The notes under the pieces were generated by a model that saw nothing but the letters and a program-made list of their open reading frames with translations, had not been told where the DNA came from and ran no database searches. This document shows, piece after piece, positions 1 to 8,060 of a stretch of 13,960 nucleotides of DNA. Both the position numbers and the translations under genes were made by a program. The stretch covers positions 150 to 14,109 of the forward strand of contig PKYZ01000384.1 in the NCBI GenBank assembly GCA_003132865.1, in the 5' to 3' direction. Numbering within the stretch: the first letter of the stretch is position 1; each line of letters begins with the position of its first letter. This stretch comes from Bryobacterales bacterium. Lineage in GTDB: Bacteria; Acidobacteriota; Terriglobia; Bryobacterales; Bryobacteraceae.

Positions 1-2034
1 CCGCCGTGCTCGGGGCGCGCACCTCCTTGGGCCGTTGGTTCACGCGCGAGGATGAACCGGCGGCGGTCATCAGCTACCACGCATGGCAGCAGCTCTTTCA
101 TGGCGACCCCGGCGTGCTCGGAAAGACCATCCGCTCGGAATCGCACGCGTATACCGTGGTCGGGGTCGCGCCGCCGGAGTTTCGCCGGCATCTACGCGCC
201 GCTACGCATCGATCTTTGGGTGCCCTTACGCTACTGGGCCGGCAATGATGCCGATAACCGCCGTGCCATGGTGTTCGGCTGCCTGAAGCGCGGCGCCGGG
301 GTGTCGCAGGCCGCCGCCGAGCTGAACGCCGTCGCCACCCTGATCCATCGCGAGAATCCGGACCTCGCGAAAGATGCCCACGCCCCCCTCGCGTTCGAAC
401 TGGTGCGCGGCATCCCCAACCCTGTGGGCCGGCGCCAGGCGATGCCGGTTGTAATTCTGCTGATGACGGTCGTCGCGCTGGTGCTGCTGATCGCCTGCAT
501 GAACGTTGGGAATCTGCTGGTGGCGCGCGGCATGGGCCGCCAGCGCGAGATCGCCGTTCGATTCGCGCTGGGCGCCGGACGGGCGCGCGTGCTGCGCCAG
601 TTGATGACCGAGAATCTGGCGCTGGGCCTCCTCGGCGGCGCGGCGGGAGTGCTCGTCGGCTACGCCACCAACCGCCTGCTGGTGGCGGCGCTTCCCATGC
701 TGCCGTTCGGCGAAGCATTCCGCATCGACCTGCCGCTCGATTTTCGCGTGCTTCTTTATAGCGGCTCCGTCGCTCTGCTTACCGCGCTACTCTTCGGACT
801 CTTGCCGGCCCTGCAATCGAGCCGCGGCGACCTGGCGGCGGTGCTTAAAGGCGCGAACGTCGCCGGCGGCCGGCTGCGGCTGCGCCTGGTGATGCTCACC
901 GGCCAAATCGCTCTTTCGCTCGTGCTGCTGCTGACCGCCGGGCTGTTCGCGCGCCTCATCGTACACTTCCACAATCTCGATCCGGGTTTCGCCAGCGCGA
1001 ATCGGATTTACGCTCCCGCCTTCGTGCCGGCGCCGCAGTTCACACCCGCGTCGGGACGGGTGATTTACGATCAGACTCTCGCCCGCCTGCGCGCGCTCTC
1101 CGGCGTCCGCAGCGCCTCGCTCACCACGCGGCTGCCGATGTACGCCGCGGGCATTGCCGGCACGTGCGTCGCGCACGAGGGGGGCCATCCCACGCCGGCC
1201 ACCAGCACAACAATCGATCGCGGCTTTCTCGACACGCTGCGAATCCCCCTGCTCGAAGGCCGCGACTTCGCGAGCGCCGACGAGGTGGATGGTCCGCCGG
1301 TCGCCATCGTCAATCAGACACTCGCGCGCCGGTTGTGGCCCAACCAGCCCGCCGTCGGCCGCAACTTTCAGGTGGGCTGCGACCATCCGCGGACCCTGCA
1401 GGTCATGGGCGTGGCGCGCGATTCGAAGATCCGCTCCATGAACGAGGTCACGCTGCCGCACTTTTACCTGCCGTTCTCGCAGGCGTACCAGGGCGGCATC
1501 GTCTTCCTCGTGGTGGAAACAGCCGGCGACGCCGGCCCTGTGATGGAGCGCGTGCGCCAAACGCTGGTCTCCGCCGACCCCGATTTCCGCACCTACGGCG
1601 TCCGCCGTCTCAGCGATTCGCTGGACGCCTCCTTCTGGCAGGCGCGGTTCGAACTCTGGGTCCTGGGGATCCTCGGGGCGCTCGCGCTGGTGCTCGCCGC
1701 GGTCGGAATGTACGGCGTGCTGGCGTACCACGTCACGGCGCGCACGCGCGAAATCGGCATCCGCGTGGCCCTCGGCGCGCGCCCGCCCGACGTGGTCCGG
1801 CTGGTGATCGCCCAGGGCTTGCGGGTGACCGCCGCGGGTGTCGCCATCGGCTTGCTGATTTCCGCCCTGGCGTCGCGGCTGCTCGCCACGCTGCTCCAAG
1901 GCGTGAGCCCCACGGACGCGGTCACCTGGTCGGCGGCGGTAGCCGTGTGGATCGCGGTGGCCCTCGTGGCGTGCTGGCTGCCGGCGCGGCGCGCCGCCCG
2001 CGTCGAGCCCCTCGTCGCGCTCAGGCACGAATGA
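1..2034 (+). CDS. ADOP-family (MacB/FtsX-type) ABC transporter permease, 5' end outside window, frameshifted near 186
   Basis: Inner-membrane permease of the MacB/FtsX superfamily with two FtsX modules, as in acidobacterial duplicated orphan permeases. The window opens inside the first periplasmic core domain (VLGARTSLGRWFTREDE, then YTVVGVAPPEFR). The reading frame then changes: dropping one C of the CC at 185-186 joins EFR directly to GIYAPLRIDLWVPL, which continues unbroken to the TGA at 2032. The first membrane segment is near 442-522, followed by the cytosolic motif REIAVRFALGAGRARVLRQL. Two further hydrophobic segments lie near 733-810 and 880-960, and a second periplasmic domain spans about 970-1630. 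The duplicated FtsX module follows, with REIGIRVALGARPPDVVRLV and the family-typical tail PARRAARVEPLVALRHE. No ATPase gene is nearby, as expected for ADOPs. The frameshift is either a sequencing error or real inactivation. Without it, a gene caller would start at 52 or later and add a false N-terminus. The substrate cannot be inferred. Confidence 0.88.
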   Translation, partial: PPCSGRAPPWAVGSRARMNRRRSSATTHGSSSFMATPACSERPSARNRTRIPWSGSRRRSFAGIYAPLRIDLWVPLRYWAGNDADNRRAMVFGCLKRGAGVSQAAAELNAVATLIHRENPDLAKDAHAPLAFELVRGIPNPVGRRQAMPVVILLMTVVALVLLIACMNVGNLLVARGMGRQREIAVRFALGAGRARVLRQLMTENLALGLLGGAAGVLVGYATNRLLVAALPMLPFGEAFRIDLPLDFRVLLYSGSVALLTALLFGLLPALQSSRGDLAAVLKGANVAGGRLRLRLVMLTGQIALSLVLLLTAGLFARLIVHFHNLDPGFASANRIYAPAFVPAPQFTPASGRVIYDQTLARLRALSGVRSASLTTRLPMYAAGIAGTCVAHEGGHPTPATSTTIDRGFLDTLRIPLLEGRDFASADEVDGPPVAIVNQTLARRLWPNQPAVGRNFQVGCDHPRTLQVMGVARDSKIRSMNEVTLPHFYLPFSQAYQGGIVFLVVETAGDAGPVMERVRQTLVSADPDFRTYGVRRLSDSLDASFWQARFELWVLGILGALALVLAAVGMYGVLAYHVTARTREIGIRVALGARPPDVVRLVIAQGLRVTAAGVAIGLLISALASRLLATLLQGVSPTDAVTWSAAVAVWIAVALVACWLPARRAARVEPLVALRHE

Positions 2035-2201
2035 GGCGGCGCAAGGCGAGGACGAGCCAAATAGAGGCCGATATTGCCTGACATCAGGCGAGTAGGGACC
2101 GTCCAGCTTTGCGGCTGAGGCGGGCACTTCAACGAGACGCGCGTTTCCCTGCTCATGTGGATTACTTCCCGATGCCGTCAACCGACCGGAATCGACTACT
2201 T

Positions 2202-2237
2202 CTGAACCGGACTTCTCGAGCTCGCTACTGAACCGGA
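2202..2237. repeat. Short direct repeat CTGAACCGGA, two copies, 26-nt period
   Basis: The ten-base word CTGAACCGGA occurs at 2202-2211 and again at 2228-2237. Its core ACCGGA also occurs at 2185-2190. The copies are imperfectly spaced (21 and 26 nt). They may be binding sites or the remains of a mobile-element end. There is no protein evidence for either. Confidence 0.4.
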
Positions 2238-2265
2238 GCGCGATCAGCTTTCAGCGTGTTTTCCC

Positions 2266-2308
2266 GAGCGTGACGCCACTCGGGCGGGTGGCACCACCCA
2301 ACACGCTC
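2266..2308. repeat. Nested inverted repeat (hairpin) in intergenic DNA
   Basis: An outer stem GAGCGTG (2266-2272) pairs with CACGCTC (2302-2308). An inner stem GCCAC (2275-2279) pairs with GTGGC (2288-2292) around an 8-nt loop. No T-run follows, so it is not a typical intrinsic terminator. Its role is unknown. Confidence 0.4.
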
Positions 2309-2533
2309 CGCCGCGCCGAGAACCGGCAAGGCGCACCAAAAAAGCACGGTCGGAAATCGCAGCTACACCGACAGCTCCGACGTATTCGCGCGCGGTGCGG
2401 CGACCGTTTTCGTTCCAAATGTCCTTCTGTTTAAGGGCTGGAGGGCCAGGCTTAACCTCAAGCGTGGAGCTTTGCGCCGCATCCTGGCCGTCTTCCGGTG
2501 GTGTCTGACCTAACGCGATGGTCGCGAACGTCC

Positions 2534-2560
2534 AAAAACAAAGAACGGCCAGGCGCCGGC
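2534..2560 (-). terminator. Weak candidate terminator after the tamB-like gene
   Basis: Read on the minus strand about 36 nt after the tamB-like stop codon, GCCGG-CGC-CTGGC (2560-2548) forms a 5-bp stem with one G-U pair. It is followed by CGTTC and then TTTGTTTTT. The stem is short and the U-run is displaced by five bases, so this is only a plausible end for the operon transcript. Confidence 0.3.
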
Positions 2561-2595
2561 ATTGTCTGCGAACTGCTAAACATAGTGATCCCCAC

Positions 2596-5500
2596 TTAGC
2601 GAAATTGTCTCTTGTAAGTCAACCTGACGCTGAAGATCTCGTTCTGGTCCCGTGTCGCCATTGCCCCCCATTGCTGGTTCAACGTCCACTCGGCGCGGAT
2701 AATCTGAGTGTTCGGAGCGTTCAGCGCCGTCACGTAAGTGAAGGTCATATTGCTGGAAATCCGCTGTTGCAGGGTCAACCGCGCCTGGGGCAGGTCCGAT
2801 CCGCTTGTAAACGCGGGGTCCACCCTCAACTGGCTCACGCCAAACATTCGCTGCAGCCTGCCTGCCACCGGGTCGGCCAGTGCCTTGCTCACCACCGCCG
2901 ATTCGCCCATCTGCGTAAAACTTTGGGGTGGGTCCGGCGGCTGATTCGCGAGAATGGTCGGATCCGAAGTAGGCGTCTTGCCCGTAGCCAGCAGGTCCAC
3001 GATCTCCTGGAACTGCAGCGGCGGATCGGATGTGTAAGTCAGGTTCATGTTATCGATCGGGCCGGTCACTTTCAGCACTACCTGGACGCCTTTGGCTTCA
3101 CTATTCAGACTCAGGTTCAACACCGGTTCGATACGTACCGGATTGTAGAACGAAATAGTTCCCGTATTGACTGTATAAATGGAATTAAAGAAGACCAGTT
3201 GACCCTCGGTAATGGTCACGCGGCCGAGCAAGCCGGGTTGCGACGCCGTTCCGCGAATTCGCAGATCCGCGTCCGCCTGCAGGTTCTGCGCCATGGAAGC
3301 GGTAACGGCCATCGAAGTCGCCGTCCGCACGCGAACGTCGAGCTTCATATTGCTGAGCAGGGGCGAAGGGATGCTTGGCGAATCCACTGGCGTTGGCGCT
3401 CGCGACAGCATGGAACCGATATCGCTCTCCGGCGCATAGGTCACACGAATGATAGTCACCAGGCCGGTCACCGTGCTGGATTCCGCCGTACCCGACAGAT
3501 TGATATTCGCATCCATCACCGCGCTGATACCTTCTTGCGGGCGCACGCGTACATTCGCCGTATTCGCGCGTAGCCCGAAACGGATCTCGTCCCGATAGGC
3601 CACAAAACCGGCCAGAGTGAGTTTTCCACCCCCCGATTCAGCCGTAAGATCCCGGAACGAGGCGCTGTTGCCGTTGAACTGCACCTCGCCGTTCGCGTGT
3701 GAGATGCCGTTGGGGAACTGCATGTAGCTTAGCGATGCGTCGTGCAGTTCAAGCTTTCCATTCACCAGCGGATTCGGCAGGTCGCCGCGCACGGTGGCCG
3801 CCAGCACTACGCTCCCCGACGAAACCACGTCGCGATTGAATTGCTTCGCAACCGCCAGATTGCTATTTGCCTTAAGAGTGATGTTCAGCGCCTGTCCATG
3901 AATTGAGCCTGTACCCTGCGCTTGAAAATCCGTCTCGGGGCCAGTCAGATGGAGCCTCTCGATGCGGACAACTCCATGGTCCAGAGACATAGCAATCGGT
4001 CCCTGGTTTTGAATCGCGATCGGACGGCCCGCCCGCTGCGCCGGGATCGTGTTCAGATTCACGCGCGTGATTTTCAACGATCCCCTCAAGTCGTCGATTT
4101 TGGTGACCGGTCCGTTCAGCGTGCCTTGTCCGTCCGCCACGGCATCGAAGGTGGGCGACTCACCGCCGGATTGCAGCAAGGGTTCCAGGCCGCTCCACGT
4201 CACGTTGTGGAATGTCAGCTCCGCGTTGAGTGGATAGTCGCCGCTCAGTTCCGCATGGCCGCGCCCTTGAATACTGGCCTGTGCGAGATTCGAATCCAAC
4301 ACGAAGTTCAGCCGTCCGCCGGTGGTATTTGCGGTCAGCGTCAAGTCGCCAAACTGCTTGCCCTTTAGCGCGACGCTCTTGGCAGCAAGGTTTCCGTCCA
4401 GGTGCTGGAACAACACCCGCGTCCCCTCCCGCCGGATCGTGGCAGCCCCGTTGGCTGCCATCTGCAGTGTGCCGGCCAATCCTGGCCGGGCTTTTTGGAC
4501 GTTGCGGATACGCGCCAGATCGATACCGCTCGTGTTGAGCCGGAAATCGAGATTGCCGGCTTCCAGATCGCCGGCCGCATGATCGTATTTTGCTGTGAGA
4601 GACAGGTGGGACGGCCCCGCCACGATCTCGAAGTTCGAAATATCGATGCTCTGCGCCCGATAGTCGACGCGCGCCCGCACATGATCGATGGGCTCTTCGT
4701 ACAGAACCGCATGCGCCAGATCGAGATCCACGTTGCCTTTCGGCTTCTGCATCGTTCCCGAGAAGTGCAGAGTGCCGGACAACGCGCCCTTTGCGGGAAT
4801 ATCGGTGCGCTTCGCAACCGCCAGCACGCGCTCGATCGGCAGATTGGCGATAGTAGCCTCCGCATCGGTTGGGTACTCGGGCGCTAGTCGCGTGTTACCG
4901 CGCAAGCTGATTTTCGATCCCGCAAAGTCGGAGTTCACGTCGTAACGCACAGTCTGCTGCTGCGTGCGTGCCGTGGCATTGACATCGCCGTAGCTCTGTC
5001 CGTCGAAACGCAGACCGCGCGCCGATGCGTCCGCGGTGACATTCGTCATCTGAAATCCTTTTTCCGCGAGGTCGCCGGTTACTTCGGCCTGCACTTGCAC
5101 TTCGCCTGACGCATTCGGCAATTGCTTCTGCACCGTCCGGAACTGCGCCAGATTGATCTGGCTCGTGTTAATCCGCCCGTGGATCTGGCCCGTGGTGAAG
5201 CTGTCCCGTGGGTGTTGCAGTTCCGCGCTCAGGTCGATGCGGGCCGCTCCGGCCGTGACGAATGCTGCCGGGACCGTAATGCGCTGGCCGGCCATATTCA
5301 CCTGCGCCTGAACCCGGTCGAACGGTTCGCCTTGAATCGTTCCATTAGTCACCGACAGGTTGGCCGTGCCGAGCGGATTCCCCACCGTTCCGCTCACATT
5401 CACCATCGCGCCCAACGCGCCCGAGAAGCCTGTGTTCGGGCAGCCTGCCAGAACCAGAATGTCCGCAAGGTCGCCATTTTTGACGGAAACGTTGGCGGAA

Positions 5501-7419
5501 AGAGGCTGGTTGGGCGTAGCTTTCCAATCCCGCAGTCCTACCGAAGCCGCGAACTGCATCTGCATTGCTCCCCGGGTGAGGCTGCCATTCGAGACAGCGG
5601 CGCTCGCGCGCGAAGCGGAGGCATCCAGCCCCAGCGAATCGAAGCGGCGTCCCTCCGCGTTGAGCCGGCTTGCGTCCAGATGAGCCGTGATGTGCGGCGA
5701 GGTCAGATTGCCTGTCACCACGCCCGTCAACGTAGCTTGGCCTCCGGCATCCAGGGTCACTGGTGGCTTGGTGCCCGGCACCGCCGCGAGTAAGTCATTG
5801 AGGTCGCGCGTCGTCAACTTCACGTCCAGCCTGTTACCGGGCGCGCTCAGTGTCAGCCGTGTATGCGGCAACGCGATATAAGAATCGCTGACGTTTATGT
5901 TGTCCGCCGCACCGCTGTAATCCGCATTCAAACGGCCGGACATGGAGATGCCGCGCGATCCCGGCGCGATGGAGATCTTCGCATGCGCGGTGAGACTCTT
6001 GGCGCCAGGTAAATTCAAATCGCCCGCGGCGGCGATGGGGCCCGATGCGATGCCCGCATACGGAAAGTTCTTCTGCCCCATTGCGCTTGCCGCCGCCCGC
6101 AGGTCCAGATGGCGCAGGGTGCCGTTCAACTGGTAACGCGCGCGGTCTTCGAGCGACGCGCTGCCCGCAAGTTCGCTGCCAAGCGCACCCACCCGCAGGT
6201 TCGCCAGCTCCAACCTATGCGGATCCAGCCGCACTCCGGAATGCAGACTCACGCCTGTAATGCGTGTAGCGCCCGATTGAAAAGATACTTCTTTGGCCTC
6301 TATGTTTCCCGTCACCAGGTAATTGTTGTTTTTGTCGAGCTTGGCTGTCCCATTCAAAGCGACCGTGCCATCCGGCCGCGCCGCGACTTTCGCCAGCCGC
6401 CCCAGTTCGCCAACGGCCAGTTCGGCCTTGAACGCCAGGGTGCCGTTCCCGGTGGCGTCCCTCAGCTTTCCCGATGCCTCGACCGTCGAGTGCCCGAGGG
6501 CCAATTGCAGCCGCGTCACCTGGATCGCATTGTCCGCGACCGTCGCATTCACGTCCAACTCAACCCTGGTAAGCGGCCCGCCGCTATCGATCGTGAGCGG
6601 GAGGTCCCCGCTGTTCTTCAGATCGGCCAGCGCCACGTGTCCGGAGATGTGCGCCGAAGTCTTCGGATCGCGCAGATTTTCCACCGATGCGTCGATCAGC
6701 AACTCGGACACAGCCGTGGATACCTTAGCGCCGCGCACTTCGATGCGATCCCGTCCGAGAGTGATGGGCAGACTAACTGTGAACTTAACTGGCGTATTCC
6801 GGCCGGAAACCGCATACAACGGTTCCAGCGAGATTTGTCCATGGTAGCCCTGTTTCAAAACGCTGTACCACAATTGCGCGCGCAGATTTTCGCCGCGCAC
6901 GTTAAAGGCTTGCTTCTGTGAGTCCAGCGTAAACAAGCCATTGGTCAATTCAAAATGGCCAACCGCGAGATCCACGACCGATTCCAGCGCCGTCGTGTTC
7001 GACTGAGATACCTGCTTGGGCGTCGGAATGTTAGTGGTCCCGTCGGGGAATACCACGATAGTCGCTTCCGGCCGCTCCACCCCTAGATAAGACAGGTTCA
7101 ACACGTGACTCAGGCTGGGAACCAAGCTGAGATCGAGTCGAATGCGGGCGGCGCGCAGCCACGGCGCCGACCCCGCCGGCTCCTTGCCATGAATGACAAA
7201 ATTCGTCGCGATGGCGCGCAGGTGCGTCCACTCAAACGTGAACGACCCGATCTCTACCTTGCCGCCCGTGCCCTCTTCCGCCGCGGTGACGATCTTCCGC
7301 TTCACATACTCCCGGAACCAGTTGGTTTGCACTGTCGCAATAGTCGCCAGGAACAGCACCACGACGAAGGCCGCGAACCCTATGGCAATATTACGAATGA
7401 GTTTCGCGCGTCTGCTCAT
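2596..7419 (-). CDS. tamB: TamB-like translocation and assembly module / AsmA-like envelope protein
   Basis: Large periplasm-spanning protein of the TamB (DUF490) family. In Proteobacteria it partners the Omp85 protein TamA and, with other AsmA-like proteins, helps envelope lipid transport and outer-membrane biogenesis. It has 1607 residues, against about 1260 for E. coli TamB. A single N-terminal membrane anchor spans residues 8-30, followed by an AsmA-like start (TNWFREYVKRKI) and a very long beta-repeat body. The C-terminal TamB domain covers roughly the last 400 residues (PLQFQEIVDLLATGK; end EIFSVRLTYKRQFR). Residues about 696-867 and 906-1082 are internal duplicates. The ATG at 7419 is preferred over one 57 nt upstream because its A-T-G-A overlaps the stop of the preceding gene and GGGAGGG lies just upstream. 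It is the third gene of a coupled operon after a SurA-N-like and an Omp85 gene, which supports a TamA/TamB-type pairing. Confidence 0.9.
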   Translation of the reverse strand: MSRRAKLIRNIAIGFAAFVVVLFLATIATVQTNWFREYVKRKIVTAAEEGTGGKVEIGSFTFEWTHLRAIATNFVIHGKEPAGSAPWLRAARIRLDLSLVPSLSHVLNLSYLGVERPEATIVVFPDGTTNIPTPKQVSQSNTTALESVVDLAVGHFELTNGLFTLDSQKQAFNVRGENLRAQLWYSVLKQGYHGQISLEPLYAVSGRNTPVKFTVSLPITLGRDRIEVRGAKVSTAVSELLIDASVENLRDPKTSAHISGHVALADLKNSGDLPLTIDSGGPLTRVELDVNATVADNAIQVTRLQLALGHSTVEASGKLRDATGNGTLAFKAELAVGELGRLAKVAARPDGTVALNGTAKLDKNNNYLVTGNIEAKEVSFQSGATRITGVSLHSGVRLDPHRLELANLRVGALGSELAGSASLEDRARYQLNGTLRHLDLRAAASAMGQKNFPYAGIASGPIAAAGDLNLPGAKSLTAHAKISIAPGSRGISMSGRLNADYSGAADNINVSDSYIALPHTRLTLSAPGNRLDVKLTTRDLNDLLAAVPGTKPPVTLDAGGQATLTGVVTGNLTSPHITAHLDASRLNAEGRRFDSLGLDASASRASAAVSNGSLTRGAMQMQFAASVGLRDWKATPNQPLSANVSVKNGDLADILVLAGCPNTGFSGALGAMVNVSGTVGNPLGTANLSVTNGTIQGEPFDRVQAQVNMAGQRITVPAAFVTAGAARIDLSAELQHPRDSFTTGQIHGRINTSQINLAQFRTVQKQLPNASGEVQVQAEVTGDLAEKGFQMTNVTADASARGLRFDGQSYGDVNATARTQQQTVRYDVNSDFAGSKISLRGNTRLAPEYPTDAEATIANLPIERVLAVAKRTDIPAKGALSGTLHFSGTMQKPKGNVDLDLAHAVLYEEPIDHVRARVDYRAQSIDISNFEIVAGPSHLSLTAKYDHAAGDLEAGNLDFRLNTSGIDLARIRNVQKARPGLAGTLQMAANGAATIRREGTRVLFQHLDGNLAAKSVALKGKQFGDLTLTANTTGGRLNFVLDSNLAQASIQGRGHAELSGDYPLNAELTFHNVTWSGLEPLLQSGGESPTFDAVADGQGTLNGPVTKIDDLRGSLKITRVNLNTIPAQRAGRPIAIQNQGPIAMSLDHGVVRIERLHLTGPETDFQAQGTGSIHGQALNITLKANSNLAVAKQFNRDVVSSGSVVLAATVRGDLPNPLVNGKLELHDASLSYMQFPNGISHANGEVQFNGNSASFRDLTAESGGGKLTLAGFVAYRDEIRFGLRANTANVRVRPQEGISAVMDANINLSGTAESSTVTGLVTIIRVTYAPESDIGSMLSRAPTPVDSPSIPSPLLSNMKLDVRVRTATSMAVTASMAQNLQADADLRIRGTASQPGLLGRVTITEGQLVFFNSIYTVNTGTISFYNPVRIEPVLNLSLNSEAKGVQVVLKVTGPIDNMNLTYTSDPPLQFQEIVDLLATGKTPTSDPTILANQPPDPPQSFTQMGESAVVSKALADPVAGRLQRMFGVSQLRVDPAFTSGSDLPQARLTLQQRISSNMTFTYVTALNAPNTQIIRAEWTLNQQWGAMATRDQNEIFSVRLTYKRQFR

Positions 7420-8060
7420 TGAAATGCGCCCTCCCGGTATTCGATGCGAGCCTGCTTCCGTGCATCGTCGAGCCACGCGGTAAAAGCCTCATTCACCCGT
7501 TGGCCTTCGAGCGAATCGCGTATCCGCGCCTGAAGCGCTTCAAAGCTGCTGTTCCGCGGGTAGTCGCGCTTGAACTCACCCAGGTGTTGGTCGTAGTAGG
7601 CCCGCACATCCTCGTCGGATACTTGCACCCCCGGCCGGAACCTTTGATCGATGAATCGCAAGACCGTAAGCTGCCATAGCAATTGATCGCGAAGCTGGTC
7701 TGCGCCGAGGCTGTACCGTGCGAGAGCCTCACGCAACCGGCCATCCGAGCCGCCGAACCGGTCTTGCACGAGAGCTTTCAGCAGGTTGCCGGCGTCGCCG
7801 TCCGTGGGACGCCGGTAGCCGCCTCGGGCGATTTCGTCCCGGATGATGGTCTGATCGATCAGCCGCTCGGCCGCCTTGCGCGTCCCGCCGGTAGTGACAT
7901 CGGCCGGGTCGCGGTTCAGGAACTCGGTCAAGCGCAGATCGCGCTGAATGTCACTCGATTTGACCACGTGTTTGCCCACGATCGCCGCCACCCGGTCGAT
8001 CACTACCGCGCCGGGAAGGGCGCCCGTGAGTAACAGCAGCAGTGTCGTAATCTGTGACAT
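7416..8060 (-). CDS. SurA N-terminal-domain periplasmic protein lacking a PPIase domain
   Basis: A 214-residue exported protein resembling the chaperone half of SurA. A signal peptide is visible (MSQITTLLLLLTGALPGA, cleavage near residue 18). It is followed by the SurA/PpiD-type opening VIDRVAAIVGKHVVKSSDI, the helix ERLIDQTIIRDEIA (65-78), and QLRDQLLWQLTVLRFIDQRF (122-141). The segment VSDEDVRAYYDQHLGEF (147-163) normally leads into the parvulin domain. Here there is no parvulin sequence; only a final helix (residues 172-205) closes the fold, as SurA's C-terminal helix does. It is therefore probably a holdase or escort for unfolded outer-membrane proteins, without prolyl isomerase activity. 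The ATG at 8060 is chosen over an ATG 84 nt upstream because it shares one base with the Omp85 stop (TGATG) and exposes a clean signal peptide. Its own stop overlaps the tamB start. The client is probably the neighbouring Omp85 substrate stream (inference). Confidence 0.82.
   Translation of the reverse strand: MSQITTLLLLLTGALPGAVVIDRVAAIVGKHVVKSSDIQRDLRLTEFLNRDPADVTTGGTRKAAERLIDQTIIRDEIARGGYRRPTDGDAGNLLKALVQDRFGGSDGRLREALARYSLGADQLRDQLLWQLTVLRFIDQRFRPGVQVSDEDVRAYYDQHLGEFKRDYPRNSSFEALQARIRDSLEGQRVNEAFTAWLDDARKQARIEYREGAFQ

Larger units (their letters stand above)
2035..2595. other. Gene-free intergenic region with short repeats and dyads
   Basis: This 561-base stretch separates two convergent transcription units: the ADOP gene ends at 2034 and the tamB-like gene ends at 2596 on the other strand. 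No frame gives a recognisable protein. It holds a compact dyad GCCTGA-CA-TCAGGC (2076-2089) and three ACCGGA copies at 2185, 2206 and 2232, two of them within the longer repeat CTGAACCGGA (2202-2211 and 2228-2237). It also holds a nested hairpin at 2266-2308 and a weak terminator-like hairpin near 2534-2560. The ACCGGA copies could be leftover terminal repeats of a lost insertion sequence, but no transposase remnant was found. Confidence 0.5.

Noticed and set aside
1164..2081. A 305-codon plus-strand frame inside the ADOP gene
   Set aside because: It is an Arg/Gly/Ala-rich frame-shifted reading of the permease and has no family features.
2076..2089. Dyad GCCTGA-CA-TCAGGC as a regulator binding site
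   Set aside because: It lies downstream of two convergent gene ends with no start codon or promoter nearby, so a regulatory role has no support.
787..2181. A 464-codon open frame on the minus strand across the ADOP gene
   Set aside because: It is the antisense of a strongly recognisable permease. Its translation is rich in Arg, His, Gly and Glu with no motif, as expected for a shadow frame in GC-rich DNA.
2518..3573. A 351-codon plus-strand frame opposite the 3' end of the tamB-like gene
   Set aside because: It is antisense to the conserved TamB C-terminal domain and His/Arg-rich; no ribosome binding site or motif.
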